64,000 nucleotides of DNA, taken from a virus. How positions within the stretch are numbered: the stretch's first letter is position 1; each line of letters opens with the position of its first letter. The notes below the pieces were generated by a model. The model did not search any database. It had not been told where the DNA came from and saw nothing but the letters and a program-made list of their open reading frames with translations. Of this stretch, positions 46,894-56,044 are shown piece after piece. The DNA is taken from IMG/VR virus record IMGVR_UViG_3300029955_000004, positions 1 through 64,000 of that record, one strand, 5' to 3'. The position numbers and the translations under genes were made by a program.

Positions 46894-46914
46894 CAGATAT
46901 ATATTACTATTTTG
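46894..46914 (+). promoter_or_regulatory. TATATTAC early promoter
   Basis: CAGATATATATTACTATTTTG matches the early motif; about 75 bases before the GC-rich gene at 46988. Confidence 0.68.
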
Positions 46915-46987
46915 CATAGATAGATATAGAAGTCTCGTTTGTGCTAGATACGGCAAGGTATCTATAAGTAACTTGAGGAGAGCCATC

Positions 46988-47665
46988 ATGTCACTTAATC
47001 CCGAAGATGAACAGTTCGGCGATGATGGCGAGCAAGGAACTCCTAAGTTCGCCCTTCCTCCGAGAGAGCTTAAAGCTGTCCCGTTGGAGGCGACACCCGA
47101 ACGAGTTGCGGAGCTTAATCGTCGAGGAACGGTTGTTGCCAATATCCTCAACGAACTTGTTCGGCAGGATGAGCTCGCAGGCTTTACGCCGGAACAAATC
47201 AAGATCCGACATAAAGCTCAGTACTACCAAGCTTTAGCATTACAGACGCTCAATCCGAACGCCTGCATCACAATTATCGATCCTTTGGAGAATCTCGAAA
47301 TGCCCAAGAACAACGAAACCCTCGTCGACATCGCCAATTCCCAGGCCGTCAACCTCGAAACCATCGAAGTGAAGCCCGAGATCATTCGACTCGAATCAGG
47401 CGAACTTGTGCAGGTCCTGCGTCTGTCGAACGGCCAGATCATTCCGCTCAATCAGCGTGGCGGCATCAACCAGACCACCGGCAATCCCCAGATCATTTCC
47501 GTTCCGGCGGAAAAGGAAGAAGAAGAAGGTTATTCCTGGAAGAAGATCGCGCTCGGCGTGGTCGGCCTCGCCATCGTCGGCGGCGCCCTCTATTACGGCT
47601 ACAAACAAATCAGCGGCAATTCCGAAGCTGTCGGCGATGTGGCCATGGCTCTGGCTGAAGTCTGA
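46988..47665 (+). CDS. GC-rich protein with C-terminal membrane anchor, 225 aa
   Basis: The start is the ATG at 46988, with TGAGGAGAG eight bases upstream. The N-terminal 90 residues are acidic and charged. A central region (about 85-170) looks globular and beta-rich. A membrane helix (about 190-208, IALGVVGLAIVGGALYYGY) lies near the end, followed by a short tail. GC content rises towards the 3' end, far above the phage backbone. It has its own early promoter and terminator. No family recognised. Confidence 0.6.
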   Translation: MSLNPEDEQFGDDGEQGTPKFALPPRELKAVPLEATPERVAELNRRGTVVANILNELVRQDELAGFTPEQIKIRHKAQYYQALALQTLNPNACITIIDPLENLEMPKNNETLVDIANSQAVNLETIEVKPEIIRLESGELVQVLRLSNGQIIPLNQRGGINQTTGNPQIISVPAEKEEEEGYSWKKIALGVVGLAIVGGALYYGYKQISGNSEAVGDVAMALAEV

Positions 47666-47670
47666 TCGGC

Positions 47671-47706
47671 ATGGATGGGGGAGAGTAACATCTCCCCCTC
47701 CGTCCA
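47671..47706 (+). terminator. Rho-independent terminator
   Basis: Stem TGGGGGAGA/TCTCCCCC with an outer ATGGA/TCCAT, followed by ACAATTTTATTTTTCTTT. Confidence 0.8.
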
Positions 47707-47740
47707 TACAATTTTATTTTTCTTTATGTGGAGAAAAACT

Positions 47741-48163
47741 ATGGATGACCTCATTGAATGTTATTTGATAATCGATAGCATTCAATTTTATTATACTTCA
47801 AAACATGATGGAGTTTGTGTTATTCAGGTTGATAATTACTTTAAAGGAAATAGCTACAAGCCAGTAAAGAAAGTTTATGGAATTGGTAAACCCATTAATA
47901 GATTAGAAACTAAAATTTCTAATTTAGAAATGCCAATAAAGAATGGGTACTTATTTGAAAAAGTAGATAGTATCATATATTTTGTTGCTATTGAAGAACG
48001 AACAGATATTAAAATAATTTGGGATACCAGAAATACAATTTCATTAGTTGATTTTATCGAGAAGCGAGTACATGCTATTGATGCTATTGACAAGACTTTA
48101 AAAAGTAGAATTATTTGGAAACTGGAGAATGATCATGGGTACTGGCGAAACGCTGTAAATTGA
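47741..48163 (+). CDS. Hypothetical protein, 140 aa
   Basis: The start is the ATG at 47741, since GTGGAG lies seven bases before it; the open frame begins 22 codons earlier within the terminator. The protein resembles a small alpha/beta domain with strands (IQFYYTSKHDGVCVIQVDNY) and a basic, helical C-terminus. A reminder of GIY-YIG-like folds (YYTSKHDGVCV) is too weak to use. Function unknown. Confidence 0.5.
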   Translation: MDDLIECYLIIDSIQFYYTSKHDGVCVIQVDNYFKGNSYKPVKKVYGIGKPINRLETKISNLEMPIKNGYLFEKVDSIIYFVAIEERTDIKIIWDTRNTISLVDFIEKRVHAIDAIDKTLKSRIIWKLENDHGYWRNAVN

Positions 48164-48200
48164 TGAAGGACGAGGCTATGCCTCGTCCTTCATTGATATT
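48163..48200. terminator. Bidirectional terminator
   Basis: Stem ATGAAGGACGAGGC/GCCTCGTCCTTCAT, loop TAT, then TTTTTT; between convergent genes. Confidence 0.82.
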
Positions 48201-48202
48201 TT

Positions 48203-48616
48203 TTAAGAAGATGTGTTTGTCACAGTACATTTATATCCAGCATTGCTTAAAATAGTAATGATACTATCTTGTCCATTATTAGGAATATCATAAACATCTA
48301 TAGTGTAAATGGTCGTATCTTGAATAATACTAAAACTACCATTCTGAATCCATTCATTGGCAAATACAACCAATGTACCATCATCGAGTCTAATTAAGAA
48401 ATATGTTAATGTCTGATAAGCTGGGATAGCACTATTATTTTTTTGTGCATCTGTATTATACTGAACAATATCACGATACTGTTGAGCAATGTCATACTCA
48501 ACAATACCACGGATAGTACCAGAATAGCTGACACTATCTTTGTTATTAACTGATGTAAAAACTACTTTATCTCCACGAATACTATCTGTAACATATTGAG
48601 TCATTGTAGATGTCAT
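48203..48616 (-). CDS. Hypothetical structural-type protein, 137 aa
   Basis: The ATG directly follows the chaperonin stop, with GGAG ten bases before it. It is a beta-rich, Thr/Ser/Asn-rich protein with no motif. As the last gene of the chaperonin operon it may be a client or a virion part. No family recognised. Confidence 0.55.
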   Translation of the reverse strand: MTSTMTQYVTDSIRGDKVVFTSVNNKDSVSYSGTIRGIVEYDIAQQYRDIVQYNTDAQKNNSAIPAYQTLTYFLIRLDDGTLVVFANEWIQNGSFSIIQDTTIYTIDVYDIPNNGQDSIITILSNAGYKCTVTNTSS

Positions 48617-50485
48617 TTATTTAATCTCCGTATTAACCGTATCTGGTATGATGATCTTGGAGGAATTAATGATCTTGGGAAGAACTTCCTTAAATCGTTT
48701 GATCATCTCAGAATACGTTTCAATTGGCTGTACCAATACAATATACTCAAGGTCTTCAACAGTAGGAGGAGTATCACTATAAGAAAATATAAGTGTTTTT
48801 AAAATAGTAGATTCGGAAAGATAATAAGTTTCTTTGTTATTATGAAGTCTATAGCTGAAAATTTCTTCATCAAAATTAACATCTATGAGATCTTTTCTAT
48901 CAATATCTGTATGGATAATTTCGAGAAGTTCTCTAAAGATGTGTGCGTATTGAGTAAATTTAGTACTGTATACACAGTTTAAATACATATTAGAAACACC
49001 ATCAAGAATAAATCCAGATTCAATACTAGAGAGAACAGCACCAAATGAATCTTTAATGATCTGAAAATCTGTTAAGCACTCATAACGAGCACCAGATATC
49101 GTAATAATTTTTGGTTTAACACAAACTAGCTTTCTATAGAAATTAATATATTCCCTTGCTAAGATATCATCATTGCCAGAATTAACTTGTTTATTACCAG
49201 AAGTGAGTTCTTCAATACGAGCTTTGAGTTCATCGACAAGTTCTGTATAGGGTCTAAACTTATTTCTGTTGAGATAAAATGGATGGAATCTATTGTTTGT
49301 CTTTTTATAAATATTATTGATTGTAATAAACTTGTCTTTATAATGAAACGAAGCATTCCGAATAATTGAATTCTCTAAAGGTTTATCATTCATATAGTTT
49401 TCAGCAACAGAATATTTACCAGAACAAGCAAGAATAGCTTTGAATAATAAAGCACCCTTTCCGGCCATAACATTACCCATAGCTGTAATAGGAATGATTT
49501 TGTTCTTATGTTTACGATTATAATTACGAGTAATATCATAAACTTGAGAATCAAAGTTGGGGCACATAAGAAGTAATGTATTTTTAAGTTCTTCTTCATT
49601 TGTAATTCTTGTCAAATATTCCATAACCAGTGTATAATCCATAGAACCTGGAATAAGAGCGTCTTCAATAACAAGAATATCGCATTTCTTATATATGCAC
49701 TGAGTATCTAGTTTATAGTTCATATAGTCTTGGTTAAGTGTACCGTTAAACATAAAATCATAATTTTGTTCTTCAACTGTAAATCTCTCAGAGGTTTCAA
49801 ATGGAATCTGATTAACTGTGAACATACCATTAAATTCTTCAGGTAGGGATTCGACAACATCACAGATAGCTCTAGCAATCTGATGATCGAACTTAGAAGA
49901 AATCATAGCTTGGTTATATGCAACAAAACGAATAGCTTCTTCTTTAGTAATATTAAAATGTTTAACAAGTGAAAATTCAGAATTGTCTATGGTAATGGCA
50001 CCATCTTCAATACACGATTCGATAAAATCAATAAAGGCATTTAATTCATTAATGATTTCTTTGGATGATTTAATATCATTAGAAATAATATTTAGAAATT
50101 TAAAATTCTCACGTTTAATTCTAAAGAAATGTTCAATGATACTTAGGAAAATATACATAGTCGATGTAGTACCATCTTTAGCTTTATCATCAATTCTATT
50201 TCCAATATACTTCAACAGATCAGAGATGTGATGCTGAACTCCATTAGCATATTCAATAGAACTAATAATCGTAATACCATCATTCGTAAATAAATTATTA
50301 TATTTTTCTCGATAGTTATTTCCATTAAATAAAACAATCATAGCATCAGATGCATCGGGGCCACAATGTTCTGACAAAAGATCTTTCATTTTAACACATG
50401 TATCAATAACAAAATCAACAAACTTCTTACCACTGATAATATTTAAACTATTCTTATCTCTATTCAGATTTGTTTTTTCTGACAT
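48617..50485 (-). CDS. GroEL-type chaperonin (phage-encoded)
   Basis: The protein matches group I chaperonins at both ends of the equatorial domain. The N-terminal LFTNDGITIISSIEYAN corresponds to TKDGVTVAREIE, and KAKDGTTSTM (residues 101-110) to the nucleotide-binding GDGTTT motif, keeping Asp104. The C-terminal part, IKDSFGAVLSSIESGFILDG, matches the GroEL region [20 protein letters not shown]. The 622-residue length is a little above the usual 545. It probably folds phage proteins without a GroES partner, as shown for the phage EL chaperonin. It follows the frameshift-gene pair on the same strand. Confidence 0.85.
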   Translation of the reverse strand: MSEKTNLNRDKNSLNIISGKKFVDFVIDTCVKMKDLLSEHCGPDASDAMIVLFNGNNYREKYNNLFTNDGITIISSIEYANGVQHHISDLLKYIGNRIDDKAKDGTTSTMYIFLSIIEHFFRIKRENFKFLNIISNDIKSSKEIINELNAFIDFIESCIEDGAITIDNSEFSLVKHFNITKEEAIRFVAYNQAMISSKFDHQIARAICDVVESLPEEFNGMFTVNQIPFETSERFTVEEQNYDFMFNGTLNQDYMNYKLDTQCIYKKCDILVIEDALIPGSMDYTLVMEYLTRITNEEELKNTLLLMCPNFDSQVYDITRNYNRKHKNKIIPITAMGNVMAGKGALLFKAILACSGKYSVAENYMNDKPLENSIIRNASFHYKDKFITINNIYKKTNNRFHPFYLNRNKFRPYTELVDELKARIEELTSGNKQVNSGNDDILAREYINFYRKLVCVKPKIITISGARYECLTDFQIIKDSFGAVLSSIESGFILDGVSNMYLNCVYSTKFTQYAHIFRELLEIIHTDIDRKDLIDVNFDEEIFSYRLHNNKETYYLSESTILKTLIFSYSDTPPTVEDLEYIVLVQPIETYSEMIKRFKEVLPKIINSSKIIIPDTVNTEIK

Positions 50486-50917
50486 ACTTAATACCTTCCT
50501 TGTCTAATTTTTGTTTTCTTTGTTCTTCTTCATATTCTTTAATACGACGTTCATTATCTTCTATGATTATTTTTTCTAATACAGTAAATCTATGATACGT
50601 TAATTTCATAGTTTCTTTTAAGTTTAATCCAAACTTAGTATGCCATTCTGTATTGAATAAAATATTAGCTACCTTCTTATAAAGTTTATTAAACTCCCAA
50701 TGCTTAGATCTATTATGAAAACCAACATCTGACATATATGGTAATAGTGAATCAATATGAAGAGTTTCTTCATTAATAGCTTGTAATAGCGAAGTTCTTA
50801 CAATACCGTAAATACCTCTTAAATTTAATTCTCGAATAAGATTCTCTTTTTTATTAATACTTGCTTCTACTTCTTCTTGTGTAACATCATCAATCGAGTC
50901 TGCGACTGAATAAAAAA
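50460..50917 (-). CDS. -1 frame extension joined to the 553-aa gene by ribosomal frameshift
   Basis: This frame is open from before the slippery site at 50912-50918 to a stop at 50460 and encodes about 150 residues. It has no ATG, GTG or TTG with a ribosome site before the ATG at 50735, which itself lacks one. Shifting -1 at the slippery site gives a 689-residue fusion of 539 upstream codons with this 150. The extension is charged and helical (KENLIRELNLRG, later EKIIIEDNERRIKEYEEEQRKQ). It overlaps the chaperonin start by 26 bases. Confidence 0.65.
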
Positions 50918-52528
50918 AGTGGTTTCGGGGTCCACCGTATAAAACCCTTCAGAATAGGTTTCAGGAGTATGACCACAATGAGGGCAAGATTTAACCGGAT
51001 AGCAAATATGAGAAATCTCAGACTTACCAATAAACTTTTCAACATCTTGAGGAAGATTACATCCAGGATTACGCTTAAACAGAATAGATAAACCTTCATT
51101 AATAACAGATTCTTCAGTACTTTCTTTATTCACCTTACCATTCTTAACAATACGGATTTTACTAATATAGGGAACGTATGATTTAAATAAGGAATACTTC
51201 AAAGCAATATCAATTGAATCTCTACGCTCTTTATCATTATTACCATGTTCTTGTGCAATGATTTCAGAAACAAAACGACGGCCATATTCAAGATATTGTT
51301 TAATAGACGGAATACTGAATTCAAATTCAAACTGAACATTATCAGAAACAGTATAACGACCAGTGTCTTTGAACCCTAAGAGTTCTTGATACTTGGTATA
51401 CATATCAGGAGTAACAGTTTTCATGCTCTTAAGATTAAAGATATTATCAACCTTCATTTTACTAAAATCATTACGACGAAGTTTAATGATATTAATCAGT
51501 TCAGTGACAGAATTATTGCATGACGTACAAACATAAGTATAATTATAACCTTCGGGATGCATAAGCGCCGCAAGTGTCAACATAATAACAGGATAATCAG
51601 TAATCTTAATATTTGAAATAAGAGTGTCTTCGAGACGCCAATTACTCAGATTAGTCCCAACTGTAGAATCTAAGAACAGACGAGTACCTTCTTCTTTAAT
51701 AAAGAAATCATTAAACAAATAGAAAACAACACCAAGTTCACGACCATAAACATTAATAGATTCATAGGCATTATTAAAATATGCATTTAATTTATCCATA
51801 TCAGGATGTGCCAATTCAATATTAAAACCACTATTCATAAGAGGAATACGCATACAGTCACTAACTTCGAACCTGACTTCATTAAGACCGTCAATAGAAT
51901 CAATAATACGAATATCATTATGATCAGTAGGTTTAACAGTATAGCGATTACCAAGAATACCTTTACCCTTATCATCGATATATGTAGGAGCAAACATACT
52001 CTTATTTTCAATATCTTTAATAGCTAATTGTCGGCGAATAGCTTCTGTTTCAAAAGGAGTATTATTCTGAGTACCACGTACTGTATTAATAAATGCCTGA
52101 GCGACAGGATCGGTATCGATCTTATCTTCGGGAATATCACTGAAATAAGCATTCATTGCCTTAATAACATCTTCACTTTTCTGACCAATAAAATACCCTG
52201 TATTCTCAGCCATTAATTCAAAATTAGCTTTATCGACAATATCGTTTTCAGTTTCCACTGAACCATCTTCGGCGATTTCGTCGTAGAAAGGCTCAGCTTC
52301 AACATCGTCGATATCATCAGAAACAACAATAACTTTATTTTCTAAAGGAGTTTTATCAGAAGAATTATTAGTTTCATTATTTGATTCGAGTTCAGTAGTT
52401 AAAGATTCTTCATTACCACTAACGCTATTAACCACACCACCACTTCCACCATCCATGGTAAATGTTGGAGTTATTTTTAAAATATCTTTATCTAACAGAT
52501 TATCAGTTTTGTTAGGATCGTCGGACAT
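50867..52528 (-). CDS. Zinc-ribbon-containing virion assembly-type protein, 553 aa (0-frame)
   Basis: Residues 1-90 are acidic, Ser/Asn-rich and likely flexible. Two Cys pairs, CTSCN in the middle and CPHCG near residue 521, may hold one zinc. The C-terminal end carries the slippery site; most ribosomes would stop after FIQSQTRLMMLHKKK. Fusion by -1 shift would replace the last 14 residues by about 150. Frameshifted pairs of this kind are typical of tail-assembly chaperone or baseplate genes, which is the working hypothesis. The family was not recognised. Confidence 0.65.
   Translation of the reverse strand: MSDDPNKTDNLLDKDILKITPTFTMDGGSGGVVNSVSGNEESLTTELESNNETNNSSDKTPLENKVIVVSDDIDDVEAEPFYDEIAEDGSVETENDIVDKANFELMAENTGYFIGQKSEDVIKAMNAYFSDIPEDKIDTDPVAQAFINTVRGTQNNTPFETEAIRRQLAIKDIENKSMFAPTYIDDKGKGILGNRYTVKPTDHNDIRIIDSIDGLNEVRFEVSDCMRIPLMNSGFNIELAHPDMDKLNAYFNNAYESINVYGRELGVVFYLFNDFFIKEEGTRLFLDSTVGTNLSNWRLEDTLISNIKITDYPVIMLTLAALMHPEGYNYTYVCTSCNNSVTELINIIKLRRNDFSKMKVDNIFNLKSMKTVTPDMYTKYQELLGFKDTGRYTVSDNVQFEFEFSIPSIKQYLEYGRRFVSEIIAQEHGNNDKERRDSIDIALKYSLFKSYVPYISKIRIVKNGKVNKESTEESVINEGLSILFKRNPGCNLPQDVEKFIGKSEISHICYPVKSCPHCGHTPETYSEGFYTVDPETTFFIQSQTRLMMLHKKK
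50912..50918 (-). other. Slippery heptamer for -1 frameshifting
   Basis: On the minus strand this is T_TTT_TTT in the frame of the 553-aa gene, the classical X_XXY_YYZ type. A short hairpin (AGTC-GCA-GACT) follows three bases later. The 0-frame product stops 15 codons downstream. Confidence 0.62.
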
Positions 52529-52529
52529 T

Positions 52530-53312
52530 TTACACAGTCCCTTTCTTTTTTGGGATGACGAATGATAGACACCTTACATCATACATTTCTACATAATTTT
52601 CTTCTCTTACATATGCACCATATCGAATACCAGATTCGTCTTTAACTTTATAATAAACTATATATATTTCAGTAGTGTCATTTAGTGGTTTTAAGATATT
52701 ATTACCAGCTACAAAAAGAAATGATAGCTGATTATATTCATTATTAAGATTGAGAATACTAAGCTCTTCTGGCTCTTGTTTATGAACAAAACTATTAGTA
52801 TTTTTTGGTATTGTTATTTTTACTTTAGGATTTAATGTGTTATCGAAGAATTCATTAATACTTTTTTCATATTCAGTTATAATGCTTGATATAATAAAGA
52901 ATTCGTCACATATACCACAGATACGTTTCTTAACATCATCTTTGTTAATATAAATGTTATTATCAATATGTTCAATAACAACGCCATCAAAATTCCACTT
53001 TAATTTATTCATAAAAGCTGTAAATTCATTAATATAAAAGACATAACATTTATTCTTTTTAAAATCGAATAATTTAAGGAATTCTGTGAAAATTGCTTTT
53101 TCTTCTTCATTTAATAAATTAACAACACCTATAGAAAATCGAATATCACCAAATTCAAACCTAGACGGTTTTGCATTAGATAAAAGAATATGATCATCCT
53201 TAACAAGATTAATATACATATATTGTAATTTTCTATTAAAAGGTCTTTGTAGATACTCTTGAAAAATATCTTGAAGTTTATATTTTTTTCGTTCTTTAGG
53301 TTTTTTCGTCAT
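52530..53312 (-). CDS. Hypothetical protein, 260 aa
   Basis: The protein begins with a basic run (MTKKPKERKKYK) and has a mixed alpha/beta body with no recognised motif. Its stop lies one base before the start of the frameshift gene, so the two are probably coupled. Its own start overlaps the previous gene by 17 bases. No family recognised. Confidence 0.55.
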   Translation of the reverse strand: MTKKPKERKKYKLQDIFQEYLQRPFNRKLQYMYINLVKDDHILLSNAKPSRFEFGDIRFSIGVVNLLNEEEKAIFTEFLKLFDFKKNKCYVFYINEFTAFMNKLKWNFDGVVIEHIDNNIYINKDDVKKRICGICDEFFIISSIITEYEKSINEFFDNTLNPKVKITIPKNTNSFVHKQEPEELSILNLNNEYNQLSFLFVAGNNILKPLNDTTEIYIVYYKVKDESGIRYGAYVREENYVEMYDVRCLSFVIPKKKGTV

Positions 53313-53589
53313 TTTTTGTAAGATTGAGTTCAGAAATTGTTTCTCTTAATTTAGCATCTACTGCATTAATACCATCATTAAGTTTAATAAGACTATCGGC
53401 AGATGTATGACTAGGTTCGGTAATCAGATTTTTCATACCATCAGAAGCAAGAGATAAAATAGTTAATGTGTCAGAGGTGGAATCAGTAACACCGAGCTTT
53501 GAAATACCATCGATAGTGTTATCGATAGTCTTCAGACGATCGGACTGATGATTGAGCTCTTTTGTGATATTTGGGCAAGTATCGACCAT
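53296..53589 (-). CDS. Small helical protein, 97 aa
   Basis: TTAGAGG precedes the ATG. The protein is predicted to be a long amphipathic helix with Leu/Ile heptads (LNHQSDRLKTIDNTIDGISK). It is the first gene of a minus-strand operon leading to the chaperonin. No family recognised. Confidence 0.55.
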   Translation of the reverse strand: MVDTCPNITKELNHQSDRLKTIDNTIDGISKLGVTDSTSDTLTILSLASDGMKNLITEPSHTSADSLIKLNDGINAVDAKLRETISELNLTKNDEKT

Positions 53590-53710
53590 AGTGTCCTCTA
53601 ATTTTCAAGATGTTATTCCTCATTGGGTTCTTACGGAATCATTACCTTGGAGATTTCAGTCTTATAATGTAATATGAAAATTTATTAATATACTAATAAT
53701 TAACGAATTT

Positions 53711-53720
53711 ATCTTATAAG
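53711..53720 (+). promoter_or_regulatory. Promoter-like motif ATCTTATAAG
   Basis: The string lies about 35-40 bases ahead of the polymerase start and matches the motifs at 8121 and 58661. The region 53590-53747 between divergent genes shows no other clear feature. Confidence 0.4.
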
Positions 53721-53753
53721 AATTCTAGAATATATGCATAGGAGTTTGTGTTC

Positions 53754-56024
53754 ATGCTAGAATATTTTAAACAACACGAATACAAAAAAAAGCGTACTAC
53801 ACTAGCAATTTCATATGTTCAAAATATTGTTTCGTATATTAAAACCATGAACCCTAATATGTCAGAAGACCTTATTAAAACATTTGTAACAAATTATATT
53901 AAAGAAAATATGCAAAGACCTACTATAGAAATTATTGATCATCCTTCATACGGAAATGCAGAATTAAAAACAGTTGATCTATACGACCATGTTAGAAAAC
54001 ATCAATATAAGCTTATTACTCCTTGTGGTACTATTTATCAGACTCCAGACATTAAAGAAAGTTTTCTAAAAGTAAAGATCAATAAGAATCTAGCCAAACG
54101 TAAAAAACTAAAAAACGAAATGTTAAGAGCAGGTGAAATTGGTGATGAGATTACAGCATCGAAAGCTAATTATGGACAATCACAAGTAAAGATTAATACA
54201 AATGCTATCCCAGGAGCTCATGGTTCTGAATTTAATTGTCTATCTGATGTTGCTAACTATAATGGTGTGACCTCTACTGCCAGACATGGTGTCATGTGTG
54301 GTTATGCACATACTGAGAAATTTATTAGTGGTAATTTCTATTTTCCTGATATAGAACACATTATTAATTATTGCATCTGTCTTAAAAGAATATTTAACAG
54401 AGAACAAGTAGAAAATGTTGTCAATAAATTTAATTTATATATTCCTACTGTTAAAGATATAGTTGATCATTTCTTACAAAGTACCCAATTCTATATCAGA
54501 AAAGAATTTATTGAAAGTGATATTTATGATCTTATCTCTAAGTTCGATAATATGGAAAGATGTTTTATCTTCTATGCATCGTGTTTAAAGAATATAGTTA
54601 TGTTTAATACAGAATTCTTTTTACCTTATTTAGACAAGTTCTTCGATAGGGATAATTTGATTATAGATAATGATGTTAATATTAAAAAGATTAATGACTT
54701 CAAAGGAGATCTTAAAAATGTTATTACTTCATTAAATTCTGATCTTATTGACAATTTACCATTAGAAGATGCTATCAAGGATAATCACCCTAATGTAAGA
54801 AATCTTATTACTATTGGTGATAGAATGCTTAACCATACAGATGAAATTCAAGATATTATTTCTACATTTATAACAATTGATATGGATGTTGCTGATGCTA
54901 TGGGTCATCCAAATATGATCAGGCGATGTGTCATTGCATCAGATACTGATAGTGTTATCTTTACAGTACAAGATTGGGTAAAGTGGTATACCGGACATTA
55001 TTTACAATTTAGTAAGAAAGCATTTAATATTAATGCATTTGTGGTCTTTATGTTAAGTATGTCTATTGAACATTTATTTGCAAGGTTGAGTACAAGTTTT
55101 GGTATCGTCGGAAAAGATGCTGAAAGAATTATTATGAAGAATGAATTTCTATATCCTATTATGCTCAATACCCCGTTACCAAAACATTATATCGGATTGA
55201 TTACAATTCAGGAAGGTAAGATTCTTGCTAAAATTAAACTTGATATTAAAGGTCTTACTTTAAGATCTAGTGCACATTGTTTAGAAACAAGAACCTCTAC
55301 AAATAAATTTATTGATTATGTATTAGATGGTGCAACTAAAACTGGTAGTTTGAGTGCCGAAGAAACATTTATGTTTGTTTATGAACACGAACAGACTGTT
55401 TATAAATCATTATTAAATGGTGATAAGACATTCCTAACAGTTACTCCTATTAATGAAAAAGAACAATATACAGATCCATTAGTTTCAAAATACTTTTATT
55501 ATTTATTTTGGTCTGAAGTATTTGCAGAAGAATATGGTGAGTTCTTATTACCTTCTAAAGGACACGTTGTTCATTTATTAAATAAAGGAAAGTCTATTAA
55601 ATCGGAAGCTTATTTAAATTATCTTAAAGAAAAGAATGAGAAGTTATACATCAAGCTTGTCAACTTCTTTGATAAATATCCAAACAAAAATATTAGTTTT
55701 ATTATTTTTCCATCATCTATTAAAAAGATTCCAGAAATATTTATACCATTAATTAATTATAGACGAATTGTATTTGATAATTCTACTCCTCATTATTTAA
55801 TTATTAGAAGTTTAGGTATTCCTTTTGGCGATAGTAAAGTTGGTACCATCATTAGTGATATTTATGGACAGGATCTTATTGCCGGTACGGTATCTGGAAA
55901 AAAGACTGAAGATGATAGCATGTTAGAAGATGAAGATATTACCAAATTATTAGAAGATGTTGAAGCAGAAGATAATGTTAATGATACAGAGAGTGGTGGT
56001 ACTGAAGATGATGACGAAGAGTAG
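53754..56024 (+). CDS. Family-B DNA polymerase, C-terminal palm/thumb part (split gene)
   Basis: The start is taken as the ATG at 53754 with ATAGGAG nine bases before it; a GTG two codons earlier is also possible. KINTNAIPG (Lys146 to Gly154) is a variant of motif B (KxxxNSxYG), and ASDTDSV (Asp397 and Asp399) is motif C with both metal-binding aspartates. Motif A (DxxSLYPS) and the exonuclease domain are absent, so the N-terminal half must be encoded outside this window. The C-terminal 50 residues are acidic (EDDSMLEDEDITKLLEDVE). It would make the replicative enzyme as a two-chain assembly. Confidence 0.8.
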   Translation: MLEYFKQHEYKKKRTTLAISYVQNIVSYIKTMNPNMSEDLIKTFVTNYIKENMQRPTIEIIDHPSYGNAELKTVDLYDHVRKHQYKLITPCGTIYQTPDIKESFLKVKINKNLAKRKKLKNEMLRAGEIGDEITASKANYGQSQVKINTNAIPGAHGSEFNCLSDVANYNGVTSTARHGVMCGYAHTEKFISGNFYFPDIEHIINYCICLKRIFNREQVENVVNKFNLYIPTVKDIVDHFLQSTQFYIRKEFIESDIYDLISKFDNMERCFIFYASCLKNIVMFNTEFFLPYLDKFFDRDNLIIDNDVNIKKINDFKGDLKNVITSLNSDLIDNLPLEDAIKDNHPNVRNLITIGDRMLNHTDEIQDIISTFITIDMDVADAMGHPNMIRRCVIASDTDSVIFTVQDWVKWYTGHYLQFSKKAFNINAFVVFMLSMSIEHLFARLSTSFGIVGKDAERIIMKNEFLYPIMLNTPLPKHYIGLITIQEGKILAKIKLDIKGLTLRSSAHCLETRTSTNKFIDYVLDGATKTGSLSAEETFMFVYEHEQTVYKSLLNGDKTFLTVTPINEKEQYTDPLVSKYFYYLFWSEVFAEEYGEFLLPSKGHVVHLLNKGKSIKSEAYLNYLKEKNEKLYIKLVNFFDKYPNKNISFIIFPSSIKKIPEIFIPLINYRRIVFDNSTPHYLIIRSLGIPFGDSKVGTIISDIYGQDLIAGTVSGKKTEDDSMLEDEDITKLLEDVEAEDNVNDTESGGTEDDDEE

Positions 56025-56044
56025 GGCTTTTAGCCCTACTCTCT
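56018..56044 (+). terminator. Hairpin overlapping the polymerase stop codon
   Basis: Stem AGAGTAGGGCT/AGCCCTACTCT with a short loop; it begins before the TAG at 56022. TTATTTC follows. Confidence 0.65.

Noticed and set aside
46991-47707. Several open frames opposite or shifted to the GC-rich gene at 46988
   Set aside because: Only the 46988 frame has a ribosome site and a plausible protein; the others are by-products of high GC.
47741-48163. GIY-YIG homing endonuclease
   Set aside because: The similarity is limited to one short strand and lacks the catalytic Arg and Glu pattern.
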